A DNA stretch of 64,000 bases from Pholiota molesta (lineage: Eukaryota > Basidiomycota > Agaricomycetes > Agaricales > Strophariaceae): contig JACGCK010000152.1 in assembly GCA_014925825.1 (NCBI GenBank), positions 45,525-109,524 of the forward strand, written 5' to 3'. Position numbers and translations under genes: made by a program. The notes under the pieces are model-generated. The model was given only the letters and a program-made list of their open reading frames with translations. It made no database searches and had not been told where the DNA came from. This document shows, in pieces, positions 12,206 through 24,231 of this stretch (positions are counted from its first letter, which is position 1; every line of letters begins with the position of its first letter).

Positions 12206-13387
12206 ATGGACCCTACCACTGTTGCCTACAAACACCTTAAAGACGGTGCACCTATCTATCTTGATTTTTACCAGCCGACCATTGACACCAAAGCCGATGC
12301 CGCAAATGAAAGGGAACATTGGACTCCAGCGGTTGTTTACTTCCATGCAGGAGGATTACACATAGGAAACAGGGCTGCATTGCCTCCATGGCTTCTTCGT
12401 ATGTCCGATATCCATTTCACATCAACTATAACTTGGATTGATATCAATTATTCCAATAGGCCGCGTTACTGCACTCGGATGCGCAGTTATCTCCGTCGAT
12501 TATCAGCTTATCCCACCGGCATCCGTCCATGATATCATCCAAGATATTCAAGATCTTTTTGCTTTCTTGGCCAAGGAGACTTTAAGCGCCGGTGATCGGA
12601 AATATAAGATTGATGAAAATAGAATCGTTGTAGGCGGGTCTAGCGCTGGTGGATATTTGGCGTACTTGTCAGCTATGCACGCATCACCGAAGCCTAAGGG
12701 TGTATTCAGCGTATACTCTGCAGGTGGTAATTACTTGGTAAGATTTGAGCTTCGTCTCCATAGATTTTGTCGCCATATTGATGTCCTTGTCTTCGAAAGA
12801 TTCCTCAGTACCTCCAAGCAAAGACAAAGCCCTTCTTCATGGGTCGAAATCTACTCGATCCCTCTCAATTCCAGGATTACATTTACCCATTCTCCAACGG
12901 ACCCATTGCGCCTACGTCTGATATACCTTTTGTTATCGGTATACCTCCTACAAGTCGACGATTCGCGATGGCTCCCTTATATTTGCAGCTCGGTACCTAC
13001 CTCGACTTTGTCACTGGGCAACACGAGCCGAGTTTCAGTGCGACCTTGCGTACGATTTTGGAGGATAAAAGCAAGAACTTGAGTGATTTGGAGAAGGCAA
13101 TTCCGGAGAAACATAGGCGTCTTTTCCCTCAGCTGGCAGTGGACGCCAGCTGGCCCCCGACATTATTGATACATGGCACCGCGGACACCGCCGTCCTTCC
13201 AGAGGAGTCGCACCATTTCCATGCCTTGGTGGAGGCTGCGAAGGTCCGCGCGGTACTACTGGAGATTCCGGATGTGGACCATCTTTTCGATTTTGCACCG
13301 GACGCAGAAGAGAAATGGGGCACCCAGTTCGATTTAACCAGAGATTTCATAAGCGACTGCCTCCAAATTAATGGTGGTAGTGCGTAG
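12206..13387 (+). CDS. alpha/beta-hydrolase fold-3 protein
   Basis: Predicted cytosolic esterase/lipase-like hydrolase (HSL / abhydrolase_3 type), 349 residues, acting on an unknown ester. Three in-phase exons fit: 12206-12398, 12460-12737 and 12809-13387. The oxyanion-hole region reads VVYFHAGGLHIGN, a variant of the usual HGGG. The nucleophile elbow is VGGSSAGGYLAYLSA (G-S-S-A-G). The C-terminal acid and base sit in LLIHGTADTAVLPEE and EIPDVDHLFD. No signal peptide or membrane segment is seen. The start at 12206 is the first ATG giving the conserved N-terminal strand. The frame is uninterrupted. Substrate cannot be predicted, and no partner gene is adjacent. Confidence 0.85.
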
Positions 13388-15551
13388 AGGACTTTCGTGT
13401 CAACAAATCGAGGCAGCAGAAGATGGATTGCTCTTCTTTGAGTTTGTATAGTAGTTGTAGTCTCTATGATGAACCTTCTGAGACATGTACCTGATTTCTT
13501 ATGTATATAGAGCATCGAGTCTGAAAGGAGAATCGACATTGGCGCACCTAAAGAGCATGGTTTAGTAAAGAACAAGTCGAACGGTATGAGCTGGACATGT
13601 ATGACAGGACACCGAAAAATGGGATCGTATATTCTGTAGCTGTAGTGCGCTGGTCGAATATTTAGGGGAAATACGCGCTTCTCAATCTCTATGTCAAGAA
13701 GGCAGTGTTAGTAGAAGGCGTAGGTAAACCGAGGTGTTTCATCAACTGTGGGCACAGTTTACTAGCTTTGGAGAGGGTGTTTTTTTTTTTTTTTTGCATT
13801 GTAGACTTGCTCCAATGAGATATGTATGCATCAGTTCACATACGACTTGGAGGGTAAACGTAAATATGATCATGATGGAAAGAGAAGAAGGATATTGAAG
13901 GGCCGACTCGCTGATTCTTTGACTTCTTGGTGTCGAAATTCAGCTTCGATTTCGTTAGAGATTGGTCATAGAATACGTGTGAGTGTTGTGCAAATAGCAT
14001 CCAGACTATTTATATCGGGCCGATGGTACAATAGTGTTATGGTTCGGACAAGAAGTATGTTGGAGCGGCAGAAAGAGACGGGGAGTGAATGTAAGAGATG
14101 AAGATAACTTCGTCGAGAGTGGCGAAAGGAATCGAGTGTACGATAGCTGGGCCATCGAGCGCTGATTGAACATCACCATGGGCTCGTTTCGATTACGCAT
14201 TGGCTGTATTAAAATGAAGGGTCTGACCGTCTGTCGAAAAGCTTGACTAACGAGGTAATCACGCTATCCGCGGGCACATACCTGCCTATCCAACGCGCGA
14301 AGTTCTTTTCACACCGATAGTTACTCGCGCGGAAATTGAGAGTCCAAAGATACGACATGTCCATGTGCTAGGCCACAAGCTGTGCGAGTTCATGGGCATA
14401 TATTGGTAGGCCTGTTCAAAGAATCAATAGACTTTGATTTACGTGCAGCAGTCGTGGAGCGAGTATAAACCGATAGGAGATACCCAAATGTCATCCATTC
14501 CAGCAACTTGGGCCATATACTACACGTGAAGTCGAAGAGCAGTTATTTGGCAGTTATCAGAGCAGGTGCTTGGACGACTCAAGGCATGCCGGCGCAGTGA
14601 AGGAGGGAATGTGATGCCGCAATTAGGCATGAATGGGCTATACAGCTCTTGACTTTATTATGTCCAAAGGAGCTCCTTGCGTGAAATTAATGAATACGAT
14701 TCCCGTCGAGGTTGGATTTGATCCTTGTCCTCAGCTAAGAGGACTAGTCGCACGTCCTCTGGTCAGAAGTGGTCAGCCGACCTTTGCTGGGCACAACTGA
14801 TGTCAGATTTGGTTGCGCCAAATTTGGCTGACGCATAAATTGTGGAATTGGCGACGTTTACGGTCTATTCGTACACAGCCGCGTGTGTGTATTTTCTTCC
14901 ATCTGTTTGTACCCTGGGGTTGATTCTTTATGCGCGTACTTGGCGCGTACCCACTACAGGTTGCTTCAGGTTGATTTGTAGATCAAATTGACAAGAAAGG
15001 TATGAAAGGGAGCAGAATTGGCCTGTTTCTAGAAGGATACTAGTGGTATGAGGAGAGCGCAACGTGTTCGAGGATAGGTTGGGAGATGGTTCAAATAAAG
15101 TTTCGGAGTCTGAAGGGGTGTGGCCTCATTGAACGCAACATCCGATCGGCATCGGGTTTGTTTGGCAACATCTTCAGGAGATTGTGTGTCCATCCCAAAC
15201 TATCGCCAGTATGGCACTTCAGACAACTCTCATGACTCTTTAAATATTCAAACTTGAGTGCAGCGCAAGCGGAACCAGGTTACAGAGGATTCTGTGAGAT
15301 TTAAAACGACCCGGGAACAAACATGAGGCAGTTAGTTGTATTTGTTTGTAATGGATGGCGTTATGATTGGGTTGTTTGGTCCACTTTGGCACTGTGCCTT
15401 CTGTGATTTGCCCCGAGATTCTTGGTTTTGACGAATTCGATTCAGCGTTTCGCCCGCTCGCCCTTTTTCTTTCCCATACCGCCACTATCGGCTTTTGGTC
15501 TGTCCGTTTCGCTCTCGATTCACGAGCGGGTCTCGCTTGCTGCTGCACAAC
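13388..15551. other. 2.1-kb intergenic region
   Basis: No coding signal was recognised on either strand. It contains a T-run at about 13780-13795 and, near 14810, a small palindrome around ATTTGG..CCAAAT. Pyrimidine-rich sequence at 15400-15540 probably belongs to the promoter of the next gene. Confidence 0.45.
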
Positions 15552-18500
15552 ATGGCCACAGACATGGACACCGTTATGGGACCGCCGTCCGTCTCACCTC
15601 CTTTATCATCCGGACAACTTCAATCCGAGTCGCAACAGGAAATAATCGAATCCCAGAAGAATCTGAAGCGCCGTCACAATGAACTTGAAGAGGTATGTCT
15701 TAAATTCAATTTGTCTCTACACGGGAAAAGCAAATTGGTGCATATATGTTCACTCACCAACCATACTAGGAATATAATTCCGCAACGCAGAATTCTGGAG
15801 AACAAAACATCCCATTGCGCGCAGATATAGAGTACGTCCAAGCCTTGCGTTGGGTGGCATTTGTTTTGCTGATCGTGTTATGCATTTTCGTTTTCCGATG
15901 TCATCATTTTTCTCTAGTAACGTACTCCGTGAATTTGGGGAACTCGATAAAATGACCAAGACCGGGTCAAATGGATCCCTTACATCGCACTCGGCGACGC
16001 CTCAAACGCCTCTTGTGCAGGCTAGTTCGAGTATGTCCCCATCTACTGCTCAAAACACCAAGGCGCGTGTCTTCTTCATTGCCGACAATGGCAAAGCCAA
16101 TGCGGATATTCAGATGTATATGAGCGCCTTATGCTGACCTGAAGCTCTCGAAATACAGGTCAGAAGACTCGAAGCGGACGAGCGCGAACAGGGCCGAAAC
16201 GAGAAGAACGGGGATTCGGCGTCAGTTGCAGCAAACGGTTCGCCACGGATGCAGGTTCAAACATCACCAGGTCAGTATCAAATATCTTTCTTAAACAATC
16301 ACGTTTAACATATGAATCCTGCTATTCCATTCCCCTTCAATTTACTATATATTTTGTTCGTGCTACAGATCGCGCGAAGTTTGTTTCACAGCCTGGAACT
16401 AGTGCTGATGCTGACGTCGAGATGGAGAATGGGGTGGGCACGAATTTGCATTCCCCGCATTCTTTGAATAGTCAGCAGGCGCCAGCTGATGGCGCCCAAA
16501 CTGGTGGTCAGCAAAACCCCAGGCGAATTACCGCACAAGATATTGCGGCCGTTGCTGCGGCAGCAGCTGAAGCAAGGGCTAGTGTACCTTTTCGAGCACA
16601 AGATACACAAGCCGCCAAAGTCAATCCGACTGCTGATGTCGGTACCCATCAAGCTCAGGCCTCAACATCAACATTAGCGGATGCGTTAGGCCAATCTTCG
16701 TCAATTTCTCAGACGGCGCCGTCACAACAATCTATGAACGGAGAGAATCCCACTTCAACAAACATCGCGTCGCCATCGATGCCTTCACGTACTCAGATTT
16801 TACAACATCCGCCATCTATGGAAAGTATCCTCAAAGTTGCTGAAGCAGCAGTCGCTGCACAAAATGCCGCAAAGTTAGCTTCTGCTCGTCTACGCCATCG
16901 AACGCACCCTGTAGATCCTAATCTTGATCCCAATCTTTCTTCCGGGTCCTCCAATTCGGCTTCTGGTCTGGGGCTGCGAAGAATGGCAACACTGCGCCAA
17001 CCCCGGTTCCCAAACCCTCTCCCCCACCCGTGAACACCGAAACCACTAGTTCCAATGCAACAGCCAGTAGCTCTACCGCCACGCCTACTAGCTCCGCTAC
17101 TCCGACCTCAAGTCTAAGCAACAATCCCTATCTCAGTTTGAGCACAAACCTCTTTCGCGAACTCCAGGGTCAACAACTCCCACAGGCCATCCTATGCTCA
17201 TGCCTTATCCTATATTCTACCCCCCCGGTACCCCTGTAACACCAATAGTCCTTCATATCCCATTCCCTATAACCCGTACTACTACCTCGCCGCTCCCATG
17301 CCCGGCCCAAACGGGATGTATCCTCCTCCCCCTGCAAATTTCCACTTCCAGCGCAACAACAGCAACAGCAACAACGGCCGCCGCCTCCTTCGGAACAGCA
17401 GCGCGCCAAACCTAAGCGGTTGAAGGCTCACACCGTCACGACCAGGAGCTTCAGTATCCGATGGTTCCGCGTGATAAGCAAGGCAAGCCGATGCTGCCGC
17501 TCAACGTGGGCATCATGACAGTGATTAATCTCGGTGAAGTATGTATGCGCGAACATTTCATACGAGAGATATATCTTTCCAGTCGGATATGAAGTGACGA
17601 GGTAAGGATATCTATTTGATTATGACTTTACCATATCTGATTTTCTTTCGCCTCTAGACGCTATCTCTCCACCGTGGACCCTACAATCGAGGTCGTGTAT
17701 CATTGCACAATTTTGGATGGCGGTGACGGCCCCAAGTTCCAAATCATCCCTTCAGATAGGCCTGATAAACCCATCATAGCCGGTACAGCGACAGGTGCTT
17801 GGTCGAACATTGTAAAGCAAGCAAACGCTATCCGGAATCGACAGCATTCAAATTCTGTATCTGGCCCAGACTTCTTTGGCCTCGGTCAGAATACAATCAA
17901 ACACCTCATTCAAGAACTGCCAAATGCCGACCGTCTTCGTGATTACGTATGGCAGAATTTCGTCGAAGGAGGGTAAGTGGATTTTACTTGCTGTTTAAAC
18001 GCGACGTCTAAACGATACACGTTATATAAGACCCCTTGGAGGACGACACGCGGCCGTTATTCCTGCACTACCAGAAGAGTATGATGCCTCCTTGCCTCTT
18101 GGCGCGTACTATCCCAAACGCGACACGAATCCTAATCCTAATGTACCGAGAGGAATGTCCCACTATCCTCAACATATCATCGCCCAAGCGGAAGCTCAAA
18201 AAAGATTGGCCGCTCAGCAGCAACAGCAGCAACAGCAACAGCAACAACCACCCATTGCTGGTCCGTCAGGATCAGGTTCCGCCTCATCATCTGCGCCCGC
18301 ACCCCAACACATCAATCCCCCGAACCCGCAGCACGACCCCGCTCAGATTATGCTCAGCCTTGGAGCAACGGGCAATCCTTTGAATATCCACGAGTATCAA
18401 CCTCCACAGAACCAGAACCATGGTCAGTCCATCTCAGAAGGAGCCGACAAGCGCACAACAAGAAGCGGTGGCATTACGAACACTAATCCCCCTTCTTCCT

Positions 18501-18706
18501 CATCAGCCCCAACAACTCGTCAGACTCGCGCGCGAGGCAGTCAGCAGCAACAGCAGTCGGGTTCAACTAATGTGAACGGGACTGAAGTATCTGCTCTGAA
18601 TGCTGACGGGACGATGACAACAACATTTGCCAGTATAATGAACGCCTACCCTGCTCCTGGCGTTTCTGCTCCTATGTCTGGTCAAACTACTACGTCGACG
18701 AGTTGA
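15552..18706 (+). CDS. FY-rich (FYRN/FYRC) nuclear protein, TBRG1-like
   Basis: Likely chromatin-associated protein with adjoining FYRN and FYRC domains, as in TBRG1 and trithorax/KMT2 proteins. The start MATDMDTVMGPPS is followed by an amphipathic segment (NLKRRHNELEE), then a long Ala/Ser/Gln-rich middle. FYRN reads VINLGEVCMREHF and RYIFPVGYEVTRRYLSTVDP; FYRC reads IIAGTATGAWSNIVKQAN and SGPDFFGLGQNTIKHLIQE. A polyQ tract and low-complexity tail follow. Firm exons are 15552-15692, 15770-15831, 17658-17972 and 18031-18706; the middle is less certain. Single-base losses must be assumed near 16965, 17245, 17343, 17458 and 17552. The two domains are unmistakable, so the breaks are probably sequence errors. 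Confidence 0.75.
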
Positions 18707-19239
18707 TGTCTCATCAATCGATCGTCTGCTCGTTTCCCGTTGGCTTCTTTTCTTTTCTGGTTCTCTTTCTCGACGCAACTTCAAGTTTTTCTTACCCGCA
18801 TAGCTACCTGGCATGATGACATAATTTCATGGGACAAATTTTTCCTCAAGAAGCCGCGATTGAGCTTGCCTCTTGTGACGTTCGACGCAGGGCACATCAA
18901 TTTCGGTGATGTCCCAACTTTTCTTGTTTTCTCGTTAAGTTTGGGTGGTCATGGCTGTGCTGTTGCTTCTGCCATACTTTCTTTCTTTCGCGAATAGCCG
19001 AAAGGTTCCCAACGTGTCTACGAAGTCAATATGAAATTCGTACTCTCCAAAGAAGTCTGAGCTGCCTCTGAGTTCCAAACGCTTTCCCAGCCGTTCGATC
19101 CGCCCCTTCCATCTGTTCATTTTGAGGCGCCTTTGGCTTTGTCCACTTCAAAATGTACACGATGCAGTGCTGTTGGACGACGATGATTTGAATAGTCGTT
19201 TCCACCTTTCATGCAAATGATGGCAGATCGTCAATGATT

Positions 19240-19392
19240 TCAAAGTTGTCTTTCGCAGCATTGATTTTGAAAGGGCAATAGCAATTCAACGTTGAGTGGT
19301 TTCATACGTGCCTCTGTGGAAACTCCTTCCGCTGCCAGGACCGTGCCGGTAGCGAGTAGTATGTGAGGCAGACATCTTTTATTTTGTTTCAT
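19240..19392 (-). pseudogene. possible small secreted protein remnant 1
   Basis: A minus-strand frame begins with an ATG at 19392 and encodes about 50 residues with a signal-like core (CLPHILLATGTVLAAEG). In another frame just downstream the sequence reads CYCPFKINAAKDNFEIID. The same two blocks occur in the sister repeat (LLYSGTVLAAEG, then CNFYCPNATVNGGIIVKF). That suggests an original secreted protein with a Cys-x-Cys-Pro element, now frame-broken. No family is assigned. Confidence 0.35.
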
Positions 19393-19568
19393 TTCAATGC
19401 TGTATCATACAATTAGGAATCTCTAGTCCACTGATAGACTCCAAGGTTCCGTCTGAAAACGGATTCGTCTTTGATATCTTTGATGTTCGATTTTTTTCGC
19501 CCTTTCCAGATGTTCACTCTGAGGCGCCTTTTGGTGCTCTTCTACCTCGGAGTGGATGTCATGGAGCT

Positions 19569-19739
19569 CTATTGCCTGGCTGGATAGTCAGTTCCTCTGC
19601 ATTGGAATTTGACAATGATTCCACCATTGACCGTAGCATTTGGGCAATAGAAATTACAACGTATATAATACGTGCCTCTATAAGGACTCCTTCCGCTGCT
19701 AGGACAGTGCCGGAATAGAGTAGTATAAGAGGCAAACAT
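19569..19739 (-). pseudogene. possible small secreted protein remnant 2
   Basis: Sister of the preceding remnant. The frame from the ATG at 19739 ends with TYYIRCNFYCPNATVNGG and FQCRGTDYPAR. The signal-like part (CLPLILLYSGTVLAAEG) is in a different frame, so at least one indel separates them. Conservation between repeats at the protein level in both pieces is the only evidence of coding origin. Confidence 0.35.
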
Positions 19740-19874
19740 TTTACACTGTCAGATACAAGTTAGATATGTGAACACAGAAAAATGACTGAAAAGATAGCAA
19801 AAGTAACCACAATTCGGAGCGAAACGTCAGTATTGGTTTATCATTTATTCTCCATCGATGTTTCCTTTAACCGC

Positions 19875-21399
19875 TTATTCTCTGCGTATTCTCTTCAACC
19901 GCTCCTTCATCGTTTGAATGGGTTGCTGGCTGTGGTTCTTTGGGGCATCATCAGCAACAGATACCCCCTCGGATGGTGGAGACAGGTCGGGCGATGGTTT
20001 TTCGCCCAAAGAAGGCTTATCCTTTGATTCGGGGGCACTCGTAGTAGCAGCTTCTTTCGTCTCCTTCTCATCCAGTGCAAGTTCTTCCAACTCCTTTTCG
20101 ATTTCTTTTAACGTATCAGATACCTCCGGCGCTTCCTTGGGAAATCCTTTTGTAGTAGATCTGTTAACTTGGGTTCATCGGTGAGCAGAGTCGCTTCCGT
20201 CGCATCCCAGAGGCGGACGAGCTCGTCTTCCCATCCAAGCTCCTTGCTTAAATTTCTGACAATCTCATCGCATTTCCCTAACAGGATAACGTCGTCAGAT
20301 CTTGAGCCAAAGGAGCCAACATGGTCTAGATTGATCAGGACGCGGGGACACGAGTTGTCCACTCGGTCTGCTAGAGACGCGAATGGCTGGACGGTGAGCG
20401 ATGTCCCCATGACGATGAGCAAGTCCGCTTCTCGCAAATTCGGGATGGCGTGTATGAAGTTCTCCGGAAGCTACAATTTTACGGAGGCTCGTTAGTTTTT
20501 TGATAACAGATAAACGAAAAAGCTTACTGCCTCGCCAAAGAAGACAATGTCTGGTTTTACATATCCACCGCAGGATTCACATTTAGCGATCTTCTTCTGA
20601 AGGATGTGCTCCTTCATTTTCTCGTCGTCGTATTTCTTGTGGCATACAATGCACCGTTGGCTTGCAAAACTACCATGAGCCTCAATCACTTTTCCATCAG
20701 GTACACCCGCTCGGCGTTCAAGTGTGTCGATATTTTGCGTAAAGCACGTATGGAGGAGCCCTTTTTCAGAGAGTAAACGAATGAACGAATGAGCGATAGT
20801 TGGCCGGTATTTCCAGGGTACAGCTCATGGGCCAGTGTATAGACTGTGAATAAATTTTAATATCGAAGATGATGAGATTAATGGGCACTTGCAAGGCACC
20901 GGGTTCCGTCGGAAGAAATTGATTTCGAATACAGCTTCGGGTGAGGTAGATTCAACCTCGCAAGATTCGACTGAAAAGGACATGCGCATTGGAATGAGGT
21001 AGCACACAGCTCATAAAATATGACCTACATAGAGGCCTGATGCGTCAATGTAATGAGCAAAAGTGAGCAATCATTTGCGCAGCACTTAGAACTTGACTCG
21101 CCAGTCTTAGGGGATCTGAAATCAGGTATTCCAGCAGAGGTACTCACGCCTTGATAGGATATAGAACAAGTCAATAATGGTTTGATGTGTCTACAAGAAT
21201 ACAGACCTGCCCAAGCTATAAGAGTATGAGATCGATCCCAGGGTGAATAAGTATGACCGTATGTATCCAAACCATCGACGACATACCATCAGAATTACAT
21301 TTTTACACTTCTTCGACTTCATGTACTCGGCAAGAGATGTTATATCACTTCCCGACAAAACTTGGGCTGTTTAGAACGTCTCTGTCCACGAGAACTCAT
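19875..21399 (-). CDS. HST2: Sir2-family NAD-dependent deacetylase (Hst2-like)
   Basis: Class I sirtuin (Hst2/SIRT2 type) that would deacetylate lysines using NAD+, about 390 residues. Exons fit at 21287-21399, 21207-21215, 21102-21149, 21029-21036, 20893-20970, 20528-20843 and 19875-20470. Readable motifs are GVSTSAGIPDFRSP (NAD binding), FTQNIDTLERRAGVPD, EAHGSF (catalytic His), two CxxC zinc pairs (CIVC, CESC), VMGTSLTVQPFASL and an acidic/Pro-rich tail ending in ERLKRIRRE. Two exons are only 8 and 9 nt, and two introns begin with GC (GCGAGT at 21101, GCAAGT at 20892). Reading through needs single bases restored near 21358, 21211, 20940, 20811 and 20138, mostly in homopolymers. The family call is firm; the exact N-terminus is uncertain. 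Confidence 0.82.
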
Positions 21400-21981
21400 T
21401 TTGCGATTCGCGGCGCCTAAAAGGTTCGGTAGAGTGTTGTTTCTAGATAGGTCAGAGGGACCTTGTGAGCGATATGCAGGAGGTAGATGTGTGGTAGTTC
21501 GAGTCGCTTATGAATAGTAAGATAATGAAGTCCGGGTTAAAGAAAATCTGTGGGTCGCATCTGTTGAGCGTTGGGGATGAGATTGACGAGCGCCAAGGTC
21601 GGAGGGACCATATCTGAATCACCTGCCGTTGTATGCCACGTGATGATGACGATAATATTTTACTGGCGCGCTGAAGACGCGCTAATTTACTTTGCGCGTT
21701 TTTGAGGCCCAATCAACTTAAGAATTGATTCATAATAGCTACTTGTAAGCTGGTCAAATCTCACATCGATAGAAGGGCGGTGCCAAAATTTCTTACGCAT
21801 AAGAATACCTGAGCAGAAACTGATTCAAATAAATATATTGTATTTCATATCAAAGTTCTTCCTGATTCGAGGAAAGTACATACTGTATAGATATAAGGAA
21901 GCCTCAGGCTTCATGACATAACCGTATCGTCAATTCCGTGTTCCACATTCCAGTCCCTCAGCCAAGAATTCACAAATGATA

Positions 21982-24231
21982 TCATCTCCGCATGGATTTT
22001 ACGAATTCCGCAGGTTCCTCCAACAGATTGGCCAATCCGTATTCGTCATAATGGTGCACTCCATCTAGGGAACTCTGTGAGGCTGATATACTTTGAAGAA
22101 AAAAGGTAGGGTCATACTGGGTATAAGCTTGAACGGACGGAGGACGGTGTCCTCGCGCCATTCCACGTCGTCGCTGTGAGGTGTATCAGGCCTCCATGGG
22201 TCCACTATAAACCAAAGTAAAGTTCAAGATATATTCATATAAGCAAACCGAAATTACGAACCTTCGCCATCGATGATAGCTAGACGATCGGCGGCGATCC
22301 AAAAGTCACCCAAGGCATTGACGGCGGTGATATTGGGCAACGATGGCACGGTGAAGTGTTTGCCTGGAGGGAAGGCCTACATGTAGTCAATTAACTCATG
22401 TGAAATAGCCGAAAAGTCCGATAGCCTTACTTGCTTGCAGATCTTGGATTCATAGCCAAGTGTTAGCAATTTCGATACGATGCGGGCCATGTTCTGATCT
22501 GGGGGAGCGGTCTAAGAGAAAATGGATTCATCAATTGCAATAAGCATACAAGAAAAGGAAATGCGTACTGTGAAGTAACCCCATTCCGTGCAAACCTGGA
22601 AGAGCCAAAGCCGCCAGGATTGATCGATACCGGTGTCGCGATATTTCTCATCGTCGAAGGTTCCGAAACACTGCAGAAACATGAGCATTTACATCAAAAA
22701 GATATAAACGATGCACACACATCCTCAACGGATGACTCGGAGGGGCAACGGGACACAATGTGCTACATTATAGATTAGCATTGAAGAAAATCTCATCGGT
22801 TTTCAATGAACATGACATACCTGTTTGATCCACTTTCCATAGTTAACAACGGCGAAATCGACCGCGAGTCCATCGTCTAGAGTGACCATTCTGTCTTCGT
22901 GGCCGAAGGGAGCTCCAGAGATGCAGTGGTTATCTTTCCGAAAGGCTTGCCCAAGGTCTCGCAGAACTCGTCGAAACGGGTGCTTCCGATTTTAGGGTCC
23001 CAGCATTTTGCTTGCCACGAACCAAGAGGACTCTGCGGACATACAGTCATACAGTAATTGAGCACGGTTCAGCGACGCATAGCAGATCACTCACCTCCAA
23101 CACCGAGACGAAATCCTCATCGTGCTCCAAATCACTCAGCCCAAACAATTTCTTCAGTTGGGTCTTCAAGAACTTGTTGCCGCCGAGAAGGATGTCGTCG
23201 ACCGTGCCGATGGAGCCGACGAGGTGGCCAGAGCACGCCGGGTCCGCTGCCTCGCGGATGATCTCCATGTACTCCCAGTTCTCGAGTGCGGCATGCGTCA
23301 CGGCGCTCGATGCGATGGCGCCCCATACGATGTCGGGGTAGAGAATTTTCATGTGTGCGGCACGGGCGCCGGCGTAGGAGCCCTATATCAGAGTCAATAC
23401 AAGCTCGTTGGGTTCATGGTATTCTGCGCTCCTTACTCCGTAGTAGATCCAAGGGGTGCCGGGCGCGGTCAAGTCTTCGTCAACGCCGTCAAATTTGACA
23501 TTCTTCATAAAATTAGCGCTGTCAGCTGCGGACTGGTCATTGTTCAAGAAGCTGGATATGCGTTATTAGTGTCGGTGGTAGAGATCTGAGGCCGACCACA
23601 CATACCGAAGGGAGTCGGTCGAGAAGTTGGAAACGGGAATTGATTCGCCTGTGGAATATATTAGAACGTTGCATTGTTGAAGCGCTCTAACACTCACCAT
23701 AGTATCGGTGCTCCAGGACAACACCAACACCTCCAGTCGCTCGCGCCAGAATCTCCACGATGCCCGTGTCCAAGAAAGGAATACGGTCCTGCACCATTCA
23801 ATCCACGCATTCAGCACACACACCAAACCAAAAGTGCATCGGCGAAAGCCCTTACCTCGCCGCTCGTCTCCCCGCCATCCAGCACGATGACCGGGGCGCC
23901 CTTCCGCGGCCGGTAATGGCGCGTGCTGACCCAATAGCGCTGGTGGAACGTATGCTTCGCGCCCGCGTCGAAGTGGTCCAGCGGCTGCTCGAACCACTGC
24001 GCGCGGAACTTGGCGTCCTTCTTCGGCTTCACTTGTTTTAGAGGCTGCTGGGCCGGCGCGTCCTGCGACGCATACACTGGATGCCCTCTGCTGCGCCTTC
24101 GGGTTGTCGAGCTGCCACAGGTTCACGCCCTGCGGGCCGAGGACGCGGATCTGCGCACTGGTGGGGGAGAGGGCGCCCGCTGAGAGGGCGGCGCTGAGGG
24201 CGGCGACGGCCAGGACGGCCTTTCCGAGCAT
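21982..24231 (-). CDS. secreted serine peptidase, family S28
   Basis: Prolyl-carboxypeptidase / dipeptidyl-peptidase-II-like enzyme, expected to cut after proline outside the cell or in the vacuole. About 12 exons separated by 50-75-nt introns. The N-terminus MLGKAVLAVAALSAALSAGA is a signal peptide. The core includes QWFEQPLDHFD, VIVLDGGETSGE, VVLEHRYYGESIPV and the nucleophile elbow YYGGSYAGARAAHMK. The acid and base lie in GEVDPWRPD and NGVHHYDEYG, the latter formed across the last intron. The frame changes near 24085 (one base extra or two missing, before VYASQDAP) and near 22913 (one missing, before GAPFGHED). The remaining exons splice cleanly to the TGA at 21982. It is divergently arranged with the SNF1 beta gene across 2 kb. 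Confidence 0.85.

Larger units (their letters stand above)
19070..19750. repeat. diverged two-copy direct repeat
   Basis: Blocks 19070-19380 and 19480-19750 are direct repeats with a period near 400 bp. Shared anchors are GAGGCGCCTTT, CGTGCCTCT, CTCCTTCCGCTGC and GTGCCGG. They lie downstream of the FY-rich gene and are explained below as possible protein remnants. Confidence 0.6.

Noticed and set aside
13780..13796. Poly-T run as a retroposon tail
   Set aside because: No element body or target-site duplication adjoins it.
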